Shown piece after piece: positions 50,811 to 60,896 of a stretch of 64,000 nucleotides of DNA. A program made the position numbers and the translations under genes. The notes below the pieces were generated by a model. It had not been told where the DNA came from. It made no database searches and worked only from the letters and a program-made list of their open reading frames with translations. Source of the DNA: Propionimicrobium sp. PCR01-08-3 (lineage in GTDB: Bacteria > Actinomycetota > Actinomycetes > Propionibacteriales > Propionibacteriaceae); NCBI RefSeq assembly GCF_030286045.1, contig NZ_CP127390.1, positions 868,001 through 932,000 of the forward strand, in the 5' to 3' direction. Position 1 is the first letter of the stretch, and each line of letters begins with the position of its first letter.

Positions 50811-51509
50811 CTAGCCGGCCAGCAGAGCGCCGATCAGATACGTTGCCGCCATGGCCGCGGTGGCGACGAGCATGTTCCTGATGATTGCGCGCCCCGGGGC
50901 AGCGCCGCCCAATCTTGCGCTTGTGTAGCCGGTGAGCGCAAGCGCCAATTCGACACCGACGACGGTTGCTCCGACCCGCAGCGAGACGGGTGAGAGCACC
51001 ATCAATACCAGTGGAATGAGGGCGCCTATTGCGAATGCCACGAAGGACGAGGCGGCCGCGGCCCACGGGTTCGTCAGTTCGCCGGGATGAATACCCAATC
51101 GGGTCTCGGCATGCGCGCTCAAAGCATCGTGCTGAGTGAGTTCGTCAGCCACTTGCTGCGCAAGCAAAGGGGACAGCCCGCGATCTTGGTAGCTGCCGGC
51201 CAGAATGCGCAACTCTTCGTCCGGATGCAAGCTCAGCTGCCTGGCTTGCGCGTCCAAGGCGGCCTTTTCGGTGTCGGCCTGTGTACTGACCGAGACGTAT
51301 TCGCCGCCGGCCATCGACAAGGCGCCCGAGACCAGACCAGCTAGTCCCGCGACGAGAATGGCCCGCGAGTTGGCTTGGGCGCCGGCGAAACCCATCAGCA
51401 GACCGGCGATCGAGACGATGCCGTCGTTGGCGCCCAGCACGCCCGCGCGCAGCCAGTTCAGTTTGCCGGCCAGACGCGTCGATTCGGGAGTACTGCGGGT
51501 GAGGGACAT
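50811..51509 (-). CDS. VIT1/CCC1-family iron/manganese transporter
   Basis: This is a 232-residue transporter. It has five membrane helices with the VIT pattern WLRAGVLGANDGIVSIAGLL, LVSGALSMAGGEYVSVSTQA (the GEYVSVxxQ motif) and, after a helical hydrophilic loop rich in Glu/His (LHPDEELRILAGSYQDRGLS), a C-terminal helix pair ending ATYLIGALLAG. Such proteins move Fe2+ or Mn2+ out of the cytoplasm. ATG 51509 is the start. It stands near the siderophore module but shows no iron box that I could find. Confidence 0.9.
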   Translation of the reverse strand: MSLTRSTPESTRLAGKLNWLRAGVLGANDGIVSIAGLLMGFAGAQANSRAILVAGLAGLVSGALSMAGGEYVSVSTQADTEKAALDAQARQLSLHPDEELRILAGSYQDRGLSPLLAQQVADELTQHDALSAHAETRLGIHPGELTNPWAAAASSFVAFAIGALIPLVLMVLSPVSLRVGATVVGVELALALTGYTSARLGGAAPGRAIIRNMLVATAAMAATYLIGALLAG

Positions 51510-51771
51510 GCTTCCATAGTGATTGCGAGCCGCTGGGCGTCCAAGCCGATTCGCGGCCCTCTGAGGCGAGCCTTGGCTGGGATGAAGCACCTAGTGAACA
51601 TCGACTGGGTTGCAGATCCCGCGAGCTGGTGCGACAGGCCGTGACGACGCGGGCAATGGCGCCCGGAGCCGATCTTCCGTCCTATAAGCTGCTGCGCTGG
51701 GCCGGGAGCGCCATCGGCTAGACTAAGGCACTGCCTTCACGGCCAGAACAGTGAGCAAGGAGACGGGAACG

Positions 51772-54264
51772 GTGAGCCAGACCAGCGAGGCGTCCGATCA
51801 GATCGGCTATGACGCTTCTGCAGCACAGGAGAAATGGCAACGATTCTGGGAGGCTGATCAGACCTTCGTCGCCCACGATGAGACTGACAAGCCCAGACGT
51901 TACGTTCTCGACATGTTCCCCTATCCCTCCGGAGACCTTCACATGGGTCACGCCGAGGCCTACGCGATGGGCGATGTGCTGGCGAGACTGTGGCGCATGC
52001 AGGGTTTCGAAGTATTGCATCCGATCGGCTGGGATTCGTTCGGCCTGCCCGCCGAGAACGCCGCGATCAGGAACAATACGCATCCTGCGGAGTGGACCTA
52101 CGAGAACATCGAGACGCAGAAGAATTCGTTCAAGCGCTATGGCCTGAGCCTCGACTGGACACGCGAGCTGCACACCAGCGATGCCGAGTACTACCACTGG
52201 ACCCAGTGGCTCTTCTTGAAGTTCTTCGAGCGTGGACTGGCCTACCGCAAGGATTCCTACGTCAACTGGTGCCCGCACGATCAGACCGTGCTGGCCAATG
52301 AGCAGGTTATCAACGGGCTGTGCGAGCGGTGCCACACTCCGGTGACCAAGCGCAAACTCAATCAGTGGTACTTCAAGATCACCGACTACGCCGACCGGCT
52401 GCTCGACGACATGAGCCAGCTCGAATCAGGCTGGCCCGACCGGGTGCTGGCGATGCAGCGCAACTGGATCGGACGCTCCGAGGGCGCGCTGGTCGACTTC
52501 GCGGTGGAGGGCCGCGAGGAGCCGATCACCGTGTTCACCACACGGCCCGACACGCTTTACGGCGCAACGTTCATGGTGGTGGCCCCCGACTCCGAGCTGG
52601 CTTCGGAATTGGTGACCGACGAGCAGCGTCCGGCGTTCGACGAGTACCACGATCAGGTGAAGAAGTCGACCGAGATCGAGCGCCAGTCGACCACCCACGA
52701 GAAGACCGGTGTCTTCTTGGGCCGGTATGCGATCAACCCGGTCAATGGCGAGCGGATCCCGATGTGGGCCGCCGATTATGTGCTGAGCGATTACGGTACC
52801 GGCGCGATCATGGCCGTGCCTGCTCACGACCAGCGCGACCTCGACTTCGCCCGCAAATTCGGCCTTCCGGTGCGGATGGTCATCGACACCGGTGAGGAAG
52901 ACCCAGCCACGTCGGGTGTGGCCACCGCAGGTGATGGACGCTACGTCAACTCTGGTCCGCTGACCGGGCTGGAGGACAAGCAGGCCGGAGTCTCGGCCGC
53001 GCTCGAGGCCCTTGAAACACGCGGTACCGGCAAATCCACCATCACCTACCGGTTGCGCGACTGGCTGCTCAGCCGCCAGCGCTTCTGGGGCTGCCCGATC
53101 CCGATCGTCCATTGCCCGAACTGCGGCGAGGTGCCGGTTCCCGAAGAACAGCTGCCGATCGAGCTGCCGCATCTGCGCGGCGCCGACCTCGCCCCCAAGG
53201 GCATGTCGCCGCTCGCCGGTGAGGCGGCCTCGGCATGGCGCAACGTTGCCTGCCCGAAGTGCGGTGGCGACGCGCAGCGCGACACAGACACCATGGACAC
53301 CTTCGTCGACAGCTCCTGGTACTTCTACCGTTATTGCAGCCCGGGCTACGCCGATGGGCCGTTCCGCGACGAGGACGTGAAACGTTGGATGCCGATCCAG
53401 CAGTATGTCGGCGGCGTCGAACACGCGATCTTGCACCTGCTGTACATGCGCTTCTTCGCGAAGGTGCTGCACGATCTCGGCATGATCGATTTCGATGAGC
53501 CGATGCAACGCCTGCTCAACCAGGGCCAGGTCATCAACCAGGGCAAGGCAATGAGCAAATCGCTCGGCAATGGTGTGGACCTCGGCAAGCAGATCGATCA
53601 GTTCGGCGTCGACGCCGTCCGGCTGACCGTGGTATTCGCGGGGCCGCCCGAGGACGATATCGACTGGGCGGATGTGTCCCCGGCCAGTTCGCTGCGCTTC
53701 CTGCAGCGCGCCCACCGGCTTGCCACCGAAGTCGCAGCTCCGAAGGACGCTGACTACGCGTCCGGTAACAGGACTCTTCGCCAGGCCACTCACAGGGCGA
53801 TACACGACATCACAGAACTGATCGGGCTGGGGCGCTTCAACGTCGCCATTGCCCGCGTGATGGAGCTGGTGAACGCCACTCGCAAAACTATCGATACGGG
53901 AGCCGGCGCAGCGGATCCGGCCGTGCGTGAGGCCGTCCGGTTCACCGCACAGGCATTGAGCTTGTTCGCACCCTATGTCGCCGAGGAGATGTGGGAGCTA
54001 CTGGGCGAGGCGCCCTCCATCGCCAACTCGGTGTGGCCCACAGCGCAGCCCGAACTACTTGTTGCCGACGCTGTGACCATGGTCGTCCAAGTTCAGGGCA
54101 AGGTGCGCGCCAAGCTTGATGTCAGCCCCGGCATCAGTGAAGCAGAAGCGACCGAACTGGCGTTGGCGGACGCGAATGTACAGCGTGCCCTGGACGGACG
54201 CGATGTCATGAAGGTCATCACCAAGCTGCCGAAGATGGTGAGCATCGTCCCGGCCAAGGGCTGA
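51772..54264 (+). CDS. leuS: Leucyl-tRNA synthetase
   Basis: This is an 830-residue class I synthetase that charges tRNA-Leu. It has the HIGH motif as HMGH (residues 57-60, in [20 protein letters not shown]), a CP1 editing domain with [20 protein letters not shown], a zinc-knuckle ([20 protein letters not shown]; second CPKCGGD), the KMSKS equivalent [10 protein letters not shown] (Met594) and a C-terminal anticodon domain. GTG 51772 has AAGGAGA 8 bases upstream and is preferred over GTG 51751, which overlaps that site. No T-box or other leader structure is visible. Confidence 0.97.
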   Translation: MSQTSEASDQIGYDASAAQEKWQRFWEADQTFVAHDETDKPRRYVLDMFPYPSGDLHMGHAEAYAMGDVLARLWRMQGFEVLHPIGWDSFGLPAENAAIRNNTHPAEWTYENIETQKNSFKRYGLSLDWTRELHTSDAEYYHWTQWLFLKFFERGLAYRKDSYVNWCPHDQTVLANEQVINGLCERCHTPVTKRKLNQWYFKITDYADRLLDDMSQLESGWPDRVLAMQRNWIGRSEGALVDFAVEGREEPITVFTTRPDTLYGATFMVVAPDSELASELVTDEQRPAFDEYHDQVKKSTEIERQSTTHEKTGVFLGRYAINPVNGERIPMWAADYVLSDYGTGAIMAVPAHDQRDLDFARKFGLPVRMVIDTGEEDPATSGVATAGDGRYVNSGPLTGLEDKQAGVSAALEALETRGTGKSTITYRLRDWLLSRQRFWGCPIPIVHCPNCGEVPVPEEQLPIELPHLRGADLAPKGMSPLAGEAASAWRNVACPKCGGDAQRDTDTMDTFVDSSWYFYRYCSPGYADGPFRDEDVKRWMPIQQYVGGVEHAILHLLYMRFFAKVLHDLGMIDFDEPMQRLLNQGQVINQGKAMSKSLGNGVDLGKQIDQFGVDAVRLTVVFAGPPEDDIDWADVSPASSLRFLQRAHRLATEVAAPKDADYASGNRTLRQATHRAIHDITELIGLGRFNVAIARVMELVNATRKTIDTGAGAADPAVREAVRFTAQALSLFAPYVAEEMWELLGEAPSIANSVWPTAQPELLVADAVTMVVQVQGKVRAKLDVSPGISEAEATELALADANVQRALDGRDVMKVITKLPKMVSIVPAKG

Positions 54265-54410
54265 GCTCTCGATTGGCTTGTCAGCAGCCCCTCGGTCGCG
54301 CTGAAATGTTCTCCTGCGCGACGGCGGCGCTTCGCGTCCTCGTGCTGCGCGTGTCTTGTTGTTTTCGCCGAGAACCGGTGGCAACTCCAACACGGACTCA
54401 GCCGGCATAG

Positions 54411-54469
54411 TTGTCCACAGCTACGGACTTTTTTGAACGATCCGAGCTCGGTTTAACAATCTTTGGGGC
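54411..54469 (+). promoter_or_regulatory. Conserved promoter element of comEA (shared with the DUF4192 gene)
   Basis: The blocks TTGTCCACAGCT (54411-54422), TTTTGAACGAT (54431-54441) and TTTAACAATCTTTGGGGC (54452-54469) match those before the DUF4192 gene with identical spacing of 8 and 10 bases. The intervening bases differ, which is the pattern of conserved sites rather than of a recent copy. GTG 54470 follows directly. Confidence 0.75.
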
Positions 54470-55594
54470 GTGATACGGCGCAACGATCCACAACTGGCAT
54501 CCGGGCGGCTTCGTGCCGTCGTGGGTGACGCGCGTCCTCCTGGCCTGCCGAGGCGGATGCAAGTTGAGCATGCTGCCGCAGACGATGGGCTTGATTCCGG
54601 GCCACGCACGTCGGACGAGGTGCGGGCAGATGTTTCGTTGAGGGATGAGATCGCTGCTCTTGAGGATGACGATTTACTGCTTGAAGCCTCCTCCTGGCGC
54701 CCGATATCACCTGAGCTGGTCACGAGCGATCAACGGCCTGCGGGAGCCGGTACCGCCTCGGAACCGACTTGGCCCGGTGAGGATGATGAAGCAGACCGAT
54801 ATGGCTCGAACCGTCGGCCGCAGGCGACAGCAAATACCGGCCTGGTCACAACCCGGGATCAGGTGACCAGGCAGCGCGAACTGAACCGATCAGCCACGGA
54901 ACCCGATCCCGGCGTTCCGGACCGGGTGAAGGCCGCCGGTGCTGTGCTGCTCAGGTTGGGGCGTGCGCATGCCGGAGCGCTCGCGGTCTTGCTTGTTGTG
55001 GCGCTGGTGCTGACCGGAAGCAGATTGATGGCCGCGAGAGGGCATGAGATAGCCGCATCCGCAACCGTCACACCGACGCTCACCCCGGCTGCCGAAGAGA
55101 GCCCATCGGCCGAACCTGTTCCGCTGCACATCCATGTCATGGGGGCGGTGAGCGCGCCCGGCGTGGTCACCGTACCGCAAGGTGCGCGAGTGGCGGATGC
55201 GATCCAGGCGGCAGGCGGCTTGACCGAGGACGCGGATTGCGCAGAACTCAACCTGGCCGATGAGCTTCCCGACGGCGCACAGATCCTCATCGGAACCACT
55301 GCGGAACCCCGCGGTGAGGTACGTACCGGCCAAGACGGCGCCGAAGGTGCTGGAACGGCGTCCGACGGCAGCGGAGGCACGGATGCATCGGGATCGTCCG
55401 GCACAGCCATCAACCTGAATACCGCCAGTGTCGCCGAGCTCGAGACACTGCCAGGGGTGGGGCCGGTGATGGCGCAGCGAATCGCGGATTGGCGAGCAGC
55501 GAACGGCGACTTCACCAGGGTCGAAGAGCTCCAGGAGGTGGATGGCATTGGTGCAAAGACCTATGCACGGCTTGCTCCGCTCGTCACCGTCTGA
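54470..55594 (+). CDS. comEA: ComEA DNA-uptake protein
   Basis: This is a 374-residue competence protein that binds DNA outside the membrane. An unusually long acidic cytosolic N terminus (about 165 residues) precedes one membrane helix (AGALAVLLVVALVLTGSRLM, about 168-187). Next come an SLBB domain (PLHIHVMGAVSAPGVVTVPQ to PDGAQILIG), a Gly/Ser-rich linker and a helix-hairpin-helix pair (INLNTASVAELETLPGVGPV, then ELQEVDGIGAKTYARLAPLV). GTG 54470 lies directly after the shared promoter block, so the mRNA is probably leaderless. comEC overlaps its end. Confidence 0.93.
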   Translation: MIRRNDPQLASGRLRAVVGDARPPGLPRRMQVEHAAADDGLDSGPRTSDEVRADVSLRDEIAALEDDDLLLEASSWRPISPELVTSDQRPAGAGTASEPTWPGEDDEADRYGSNRRPQATANTGLVTTRDQVTRQRELNRSATEPDPGVPDRVKAAGAVLLRLGRAHAGALAVLLVVALVLTGSRLMAARGHEIAASATVTPTLTPAAEESPSAEPVPLHIHVMGAVSAPGVVTVPQGARVADAIQAAGGLTEDADCAELNLADELPDGAQILIGTTAEPRGEVRTGQDGAEGAGTASDGSGGTDASGSSGTAINLNTASVAELETLPGVGPVMAQRIADWRAANGDFTRVEELQEVDGIGAKTYARLAPLVTV

Positions 55595-58055
55595 GGCGTC
55601 GTCGCGCCGGCGTACCCGGTTATCCCCGAAACGAAGGGACCAGTGCCATCGTTCGAAACGAAGGGACCAAGGTCAGCGTCAAAATGACCCGTCGGCGGCA
55701 GACCAACCAGGTCAAGGCTCTCCCGGGGCTTCACGGCTTCCAGCACGCCCGGTCGATCTACGACTGCTCATCCCGGCCTTGAGCGGGTGGGCGGCGGCAG
55801 GCGTCGCTGTTCAGGGTGGACGATGGGTCGGGCTGGCCATCGGCATGGGGATCGTCTTCGGATCGATCGGACTGTTGAGAAGGGCCTGGACGATATCTGC
55901 GGTTGGAATTGCCGTGACAGGTGTGGGGATGGTGGCCGGCTTGTGGGTCACCGGGTTGGACGAGTCGTTGCCCGCCCAATGGGCTCGTGATGAGGCCTTG
56001 GTAGAGGTCACGGCAGAGGTGACATCAGATGCCCGGCAATGGCAGGCGTCAGGTTTTCGTCCGGCTGCCGGGGTGCTGCCGCTCAACGTCAATCGCGTGG
56101 TGGCGCACGGTGAGGAATGGCAGGGGAGTCTGCCGGCTCAACTGCGAGCCAGCGGAGAAGCAGCCGCTTTGCTCGATCAGCCGGTCGGTGCGACGGTTTC
56201 CTTCATCGCTTTGAGCCGGGCACCAGAGGAAGCCGAACGCTCGGTTGCGACGCTGGTTCTGCGCAGCGAGATCGATGCTGTCACCGGTCCGGGAACTGTG
56301 GCGGCGATTGCCAATCGTTTCCGAGAGGGCCTGCGTCAAGCCATGGCACGCTCACCGACCGAACAAGCAGGCCTGGTTCCCTCGCTGGTCGTGGGCGATA
56401 TCTCGAATCTTCCTCAGCAAGTGAAAGATGATTTCAAGACCACGGGCCTCACCCATTTGACGGCGGTCAGCGGCACGAATCTAACGTTGATGCTTGCCTT
56501 CAGCTTGGGGGTTGCGCGGCAGCTGGGGGTGCGCGGTTGGTGGCTCCGCGGTATGGGTGTCGTGGTCGCATTCTGCTTCATCATCGTGTGCAGGGCAGAG
56601 CCAAGTGTGCTGCGCGCGGCAGCGATGGGCCTGATCGCGATGGCCGCGACCGGTGTGGCTCATGATCGGGCCCGTGGTCTGCGGGCGCTGAGCCTGGCAA
56701 TTCTGGTGTTGGTCCTGATTGACCCATGGCTATCCCGATCGTGGGGATTTGCCTTGTCCGTCGGCGCCACCGCGGGCATCTTGTGGTGGGCCGGGCGGTG
56801 GCAGACGATGATGCGTGGGTGGGCGCCCGGCTGGCTGGCGGAGTCCTTGGCTGTGCCGTTGGCCGCGCAACTGGCAACCCAGCCGATCGTCACCGCTTTG
56901 TCGGGTCAGGTCAGCATCGTGGGATTGGCCGCCAACGTCTTCGCCGGCCCCTTTGTCGGACCTGTGACGATTCTGGGATTGGCTGCGGGCCTGGTTTCGC
57001 TGGTTTGGCCAGGTTTGGCGATTCTGATCGGTTGGGCGGCGGGATGGTGCGTTCAGCCGATCGTGTTGATCGCCCGCGTGACGGCGTCGGCGCCGGAAGC
57101 GGCCTGGTCCTGGCGCAGCACACCCGCGTCCCTGGCGCTGTTGGGAGTGGGATGTGTTGTGATCGCCGAACAGGTCGTGCCGCGGATACTGGCGAAGAGA
57201 TTGTTGGCTTGCGGCGTGGCATTCCTGATGGTGCTCGGGGCATTCAGGTCACCTCCTCAAGCCGGTTGGCCTGCGCAGTGGGCGGTGGTGGCGTGTGACG
57301 TGGGGCAAGGCGGAGCCCAGCTCATCCGTACCGGGCCGAAGGAGGCAATTTTGGTTGATACCGGGCCGGAACCGACTGCGCTACGTGGATGTCTGTCCTC
57401 TGTCGGGGTGAGCGAGATAAGCCTGTTGGTGCTGACGCACTCGCACGCCGATCATGTGGGAGGCCTGAGTTCGGTGGTGGGCGAACTGCCGGTCGATATG
57501 GTGCTCGTAGGTTCGGATAGTCCCGATCCATCCGCGCTGACCGGCCTGCCAGAGCCGATCCGCACCGACCCCGGTGACCGTATCGAGGTCGGCTCAGTGA
57601 CATGGACGACCGTAGCCGCCGGTGGCGACGGTCCTTCTCCCGGTGCCGGCAGTGAATCTGTTGGCGAGCGGGCAGGGGACGACTCAGCAGGCGAGGACTC
57701 GGGAGCGAACGACGCGTCCGTTACCGGAATCATCGATACCGGTGAGATGCGGGTTCTCGTGACGGGCGACCTGGAGGTCGCCGGCCAGCAGGCCGCACTG
57801 GACTCGGGCGCGGACCTTCGAGTAGATGTGCTGGTGGTGCCTCATCATGGCTCGTCCAAACAAGATGTGCAGTTCATCGAGGCAACCCAGGCCCGTATCG
57901 CACTGATCCAAGTCGGCGAGAACAACGGGTACGGACATCCGGCATCTTCGACGTTGTCGATGCTGAACCACGCCGGCGTCGAGGTATTTCGTACCGACGA
58001 GCAGGGTGCCATCGCAGTCTCTGCAGACGGACGCGAGGTCGTCACCCAACACTGA
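55542..58055 (+). CDS. comEC: ComEC DNA-uptake channel
   Basis: This 837-residue membrane protein moves single-stranded DNA into the cell. It has an N-terminal OB-like part, a competence domain with about ten helices (LTHLTAVSGTNLTLMLAFSL, VLRAAAMGLIAMAATG, WGFALSVGATAGILWWAGRW) and a C-terminal metallo-beta-lactamase-like nuclease domain (VVACDVGQGGAQLI, LTHSHADHVGGLSS, VLVVPHHGSSKQDVQF). The start at ATG 55542 overlaps comEA by 53 bases. The first 75 residues are basic and repetitive (KRRDQ twice), encoded by a 16-bp direct repeat. A start further in cannot be excluded, but no good one was found. Confidence 0.93.
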   Translation: MALVQRPMHGLLRSSPSEASSRRRTRLSPKRRDQCHRSKRRDQGQRQNDPSAADQPGQGSPGASRLPARPVDLRLLIPALSGWAAAGVAVQGGRWVGLAIGMGIVFGSIGLLRRAWTISAVGIAVTGVGMVAGLWVTGLDESLPAQWARDEALVEVTAEVTSDARQWQASGFRPAAGVLPLNVNRVVAHGEEWQGSLPAQLRASGEAAALLDQPVGATVSFIALSRAPEEAERSVATLVLRSEIDAVTGPGTVAAIANRFREGLRQAMARSPTEQAGLVPSLVVGDISNLPQQVKDDFKTTGLTHLTAVSGTNLTLMLAFSLGVARQLGVRGWWLRGMGVVVAFCFIIVCRAEPSVLRAAAMGLIAMAATGVAHDRARGLRALSLAILVLVLIDPWLSRSWGFALSVGATAGILWWAGRWQTMMRGWAPGWLAESLAVPLAAQLATQPIVTALSGQVSIVGLAANVFAGPFVGPVTILGLAAGLVSLVWPGLAILIGWAAGWCVQPIVLIARVTASAPEAAWSWRSTPASLALLGVGCVVIAEQVVPRILAKRLLACGVAFLMVLGAFRSPPQAGWPAQWAVVACDVGQGGAQLIRTGPKEAILVDTGPEPTALRGCLSSVGVSEISLLVLTHSHADHVGGLSSVVGELPVDMVLVGSDSPDPSALTGLPEPIRTDPGDRIEVGSVTWTTVAAGGDGPSPGAGSESVGERAGDDSAGEDSGANDASVTGIIDTGEMRVLVTGDLEVAGQQAALDSGADLRVDVLVVPHHGSSKQDVQFIEATQARIALIQVGENNGYGHPASSTLSMLNHAGVEVFRTDEQGAIAVSADGREVVTQH

Positions 58056-58061
58056 GCCCTG

Positions 58062-58090
58062 AGCCCCGAGCTGTCGGGGGCTTTCGTCTT
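58062..58090 (+). terminator. Terminator after comEC
   Basis: The near-perfect stem AGCCCCGA/TCGGGGGCT (58062-58069 and 58074-58082, one bulge) with loop GCTG is followed by TTTCGTCTT. It starts 6 bases after the comEC stop. Confidence 0.7.
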
Positions 58091-58297
58091 GGCGAGGCGG
58101 CGTTGCCCTGTGACGTTCGTTCCCCAGGTGCTTCAGGAGATTCGTGTGCGCAGAGTCCAACACGTACCAGGGAGACCTGTGTGCTCGTGGCCTCACCCGT
58201 GATGATCACGACGTCATTGGCGACACCGATGGCGGTATGGCCCGTGAACCGAAGCATATGCGGAGCAGGATAACGGCTGGTGGCGCCGACCGGTTTA

Positions 58298-59044
58298 TTA
58301 CTGTGCCTGCTCGGAACCGATCTGAGTCTGGAGGCGTCGGTTCGCCGACACCATGTGGGTGCGCATCGCTTCGGCGGCCGGCGCGCCCTCGCCGATGGAT
58401 AGAGCCGTGAGGACGGCCCGATGCTCGGTCACGGCCAAGACCATTTCTGACTGGTCTTCGACCGAGCGATCGAACCAGATCCTCAGTAGCGATCGCGAGG
58501 TGGAAAGCAGATCTGCCAGCAGGTGATTGCCCGCCACCTTGGCTATGCGTGCGTGGAAATGCTGATCACCCTCGACGAAGCGCTCGACGCTGTCGAAGGA
58601 CGCCTCTTGCTCCTCCACACATTTCGTCAAAAACTCAATATCAGCGTCACGGATCTGTTCAGCGGCGAGTCGGCTGGCGAGCACTTCCAACTCCGAGCGG
58701 ATCTGCAGGAGCTCGCTCGTCTCGGTGGAGCCGAGTATCACTCCCCAACGAAGAGTCTGTGGAAGAAGTTCGGACGACGTGCCTGCCAAGTACGAGCCGG
58801 ATCCCGGACGGATCTCGACGATCCCCAGCACCTCCAAGGCGGCCAATGCCCCCCGGATGGCCGAACGCCCGACCTTGAGGTTGGCTGCCAACTCTCGCTC
58901 GGGTGGCAGCTTCGTGCCGACCGGTATATCGCCGCTTGTCAGATACTCAAGCAAACGACTTGCAACGCCCGCCACCGGAGTCGGTCGAGGCAACTCGTCC
59001 AGCAGGTGAACGGCTACGGGATCCTTCTCCGGAAACGACGGCAT
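58298..59044 (-). CDS. FadR/GntR-family regulator, probably of hexuronate genes
   Basis: This is a 248-residue regulator. Its N-terminal GntR winged helix (GVASRLLEYLTSGDIPVGTK, then LPPERELAANLKVGRSAIRG) is followed by a FCD ligand-binding domain whose metal-type residues sit in FVEGDQHFHARIAKVAGNHL and TEHRAVLTALSIGEG. UxuR/ExuR-type regulators of hexuronate use have this architecture. It diverges from an ACS-type sugar acid transporter, next to uxaE, so hexuronate sensing is a fair inference. Confidence 0.82.
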   Translation of the reverse strand: MPSFPEKDPVAVHLLDELPRPTPVAGVASRLLEYLTSGDIPVGTKLPPERELAANLKVGRSAIRGALAALEVLGIVEIRPGSGSYLAGTSSELLPQTLRWGVILGSTETSELLQIRSELEVLASRLAAEQIRDADIEFLTKCVEEQEASFDSVERFVEGDQHFHARIAKVAGNHLLADLLSTSRSLLRIWFDRSVEDQSEMVLAVTEHRAVLTALSIGEGAPAAEAMRTHMVSANRRLQTQIGSEQAQ

Positions 59045-59350
59045 GACGTGAGATTAGCAGCAGACTGCGCGATCCCTGATGCGCTCGGCAACCCGTGGAA
59101 TCGTCATGAACTCAGGAGCGAACTTGCGCGAACTCACGTCGGTCTGCCTTCCGCAGAGCGTCCGGCACTTGGTCGAGATCGGCAAGGGCTCAAACATGCG
59201 TGGCCTCAGGAAACTTGCCGCCAAAGTGACCACGCAGTGTGGCAAGAATTGGACAGGCGGTTGACCGGTTGACCAAAGTTGTGCGACGATCGCGTCGGAA
59301 ACACTGTGGTTTTTACCGCGAGGAAGCGGAACTATCGATCAGGAGGAAGC
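59045..59350. promoter_or_regulatory. Divergent regulatory region with tandem GGTTGACC repeat
   Basis: This is the only spacer between the FadR-type regulator (minus) and the ACS transporter (plus). A direct repeat GGTTGACCGGTTGACC stands at 59259-59274, about 77-92 bases upstream of the transporter start. The two units may be half-sites of the regulator or -35-like elements (TTGACC). AGGAGGA at 59341-59347 is the transporter ribosome site. No other structure was recognised. Confidence 0.5.
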
Positions 59351-60694
59351 ATGGCTTCGGAAGAGGTGTCAGCAGTCGAGCGGTCGGCCATTCGGAAGGT
59401 GTCGATACGTCTGGTTCCGTTCGTGGCACTGATGTTCTTCATCAACTATTTGGATCGCACGGCGATCGGGTTCGCCGGTCCGAACGGCATGACCCAAGAC
59501 CTTGGCATGACGGCAGCACAGTTCGGGTTCGCGTCCGGGGTCTTCTTCATTGGATACATCATCTTGGAGATCCCGTCGAATCTTGCGCTGCACAAGTTCG
59601 GTGCGCGTGTTTGGCTGTCACGGATCATGATCAGCTGGGGAATCGTCGCCTTGCTGTTCACCTGGGTGCAAGGGCATGTCGGGCTCTATTGGCTGCGGTT
59701 CTTGCTCGGTGTCGCAGAGGCAGGCTTCTTCCCAGGAGCGATCCTGTTCTTGAGCATGTGGGTGCCCGCCAGGTACCGTCCGAGAATCTTGTCGCTGTTC
59801 TACCTCGCACAACCATTGACGACCGCGATCGGAGCTCCTCTCGCGGGGGCGCTCATTCAGTTGCATGGACTGTTCGGCCTCGAAGGTTGGCGAGTGATGT
59901 TCCTCGGCGTCGGAGTTCCGGCAATCCTGATCGGCATCATCGCGCCCTTCTACCTGAAGAACAGTCCGCGTGATGCCCACTGGCTCAGTGAGGACGAACA
60001 AGAATGGCTGGTGAAAGAGCTCAAATCCGAGGCGAACGACACCGAGCATTCCGAGCATGCATCGGTGGGCAAGGCATTCAATAACGCGCGGGTCTGGGTG
60101 CTGGCTCTTCTCTACTTCGGGTTTATTTACGGGCTCTATGCGCTGGGGTTCTTCCTGCCATCCATCGTCTCCGGCTTCCAGGAACGTCTCGGCGACGGTT
60201 TCACCCCGATTATGCAGGGGCTCGTCACCGCGATTCCCTACGTGTTCGCGGCGCTGGTGCTGTATCTCTGGTCGAACAATGTGTTCAAGAAGGGACTGAA
60301 GACCTGGCATATCGCGATACCGGCTTTCGCTGGTGCAGTTTCGGTTCCGCTGGCGTTGTTGAGCAGTCATCCGTGGATCACGGTTGCGATCGTGACGGTA
60401 ACCGCGTGCTCGATCTTCGCCGCGCTGCCCAACTTCTGGACGCTGCCGACTCAATTCCTCACCGGCGCGGCTGCGGCCGCCGGTGTCGCGCTGATCAACA
60501 CCTTCGGCAACCTCGCCGGCTTCTCTGCCGGCTACGTCACGGGATGGCTCCATGACGCTACCGGCGGCTACATGGTTCCGATGTGCGTTGTCGGTGGCTT
60601 CATGGGGTTGTCGGGCATCCTGATGATCGGACTGGCCAGCCGCAAGAAGGTGGCAGCGGCCGAGCGCAGCACGGAGGAATTCGCGGGCGACTGA
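59351..60694 (+). CDS. ACS-family MFS transporter, hexuronate/sugar-acid type
   Basis: This is a 447-residue MFS transporter of 12 helices from ATG 59351. The N terminus shows the anion:cation symporter block ALMFFINYLDRTAIGFAGPN, then VFFIGYIILEIPSNLALHKF, a conserved Arg in WLSRIMISWGI, and FLLGVAEAGFFPGAILFLSM. This is the ExuT/GudP-type pattern for hexuronates, aldarates and related acids. The divergent FadR-type regulator and the convergent uxaE gene point to galacturonate or glucuronate. Confidence 0.85.
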   Translation: MASEEVSAVERSAIRKVSIRLVPFVALMFFINYLDRTAIGFAGPNGMTQDLGMTAAQFGFASGVFFIGYIILEIPSNLALHKFGARVWLSRIMISWGIVALLFTWVQGHVGLYWLRFLLGVAEAGFFPGAILFLSMWVPARYRPRILSLFYLAQPLTTAIGAPLAGALIQLHGLFGLEGWRVMFLGVGVPAILIGIIAPFYLKNSPRDAHWLSEDEQEWLVKELKSEANDTEHSEHASVGKAFNNARVWVLALLYFGFIYGLYALGFFLPSIVSGFQERLGDGFTPIMQGLVTAIPYVFAALVLYLWSNNVFKKGLKTWHIAIPAFAGAVSVPLALLSSHPWITVAIVTVTACSIFAALPNFWTLPTQFLTGAAAAAGVALINTFGNLAGFSAGYVTGWLHDATGGYMVPMCVVGGFMGLSGILMIGLASRKKVAAAERSTEEFAGD

Positions 60695-60896
60695 TTTCGG
60701 ACGCACGGTAGGCGGACCCATGGACCTGTGTTGCTCGACTCCAGAGGGCGTCAGAAGGTCGGCGAAGGGGACTCCCCATCCACCATTCGTCCACGGTCTA
60801 CGGACACAGCCCACTACTGTGCAGGCTGCCGCTGAATGTGCGGCGATCGCGAACCTCAACGGCCGAACCCATGCAATGTGAAGTAGCAAAGTGACG

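Noticed and set aside
51590-51771. T-box or other leader riboswitch before leuS
   Set aside because: The upstream stretch has no T-box core, no long hairpin series and a short distance to the ribosome site.
59618-60889. 423-codon minus-strand open frame
   Set aside because: It is antisense to the ACS transporter, whose helices and motifs are clear. The reverse frame is rich in Arg, Glu, Gln and His without domains.
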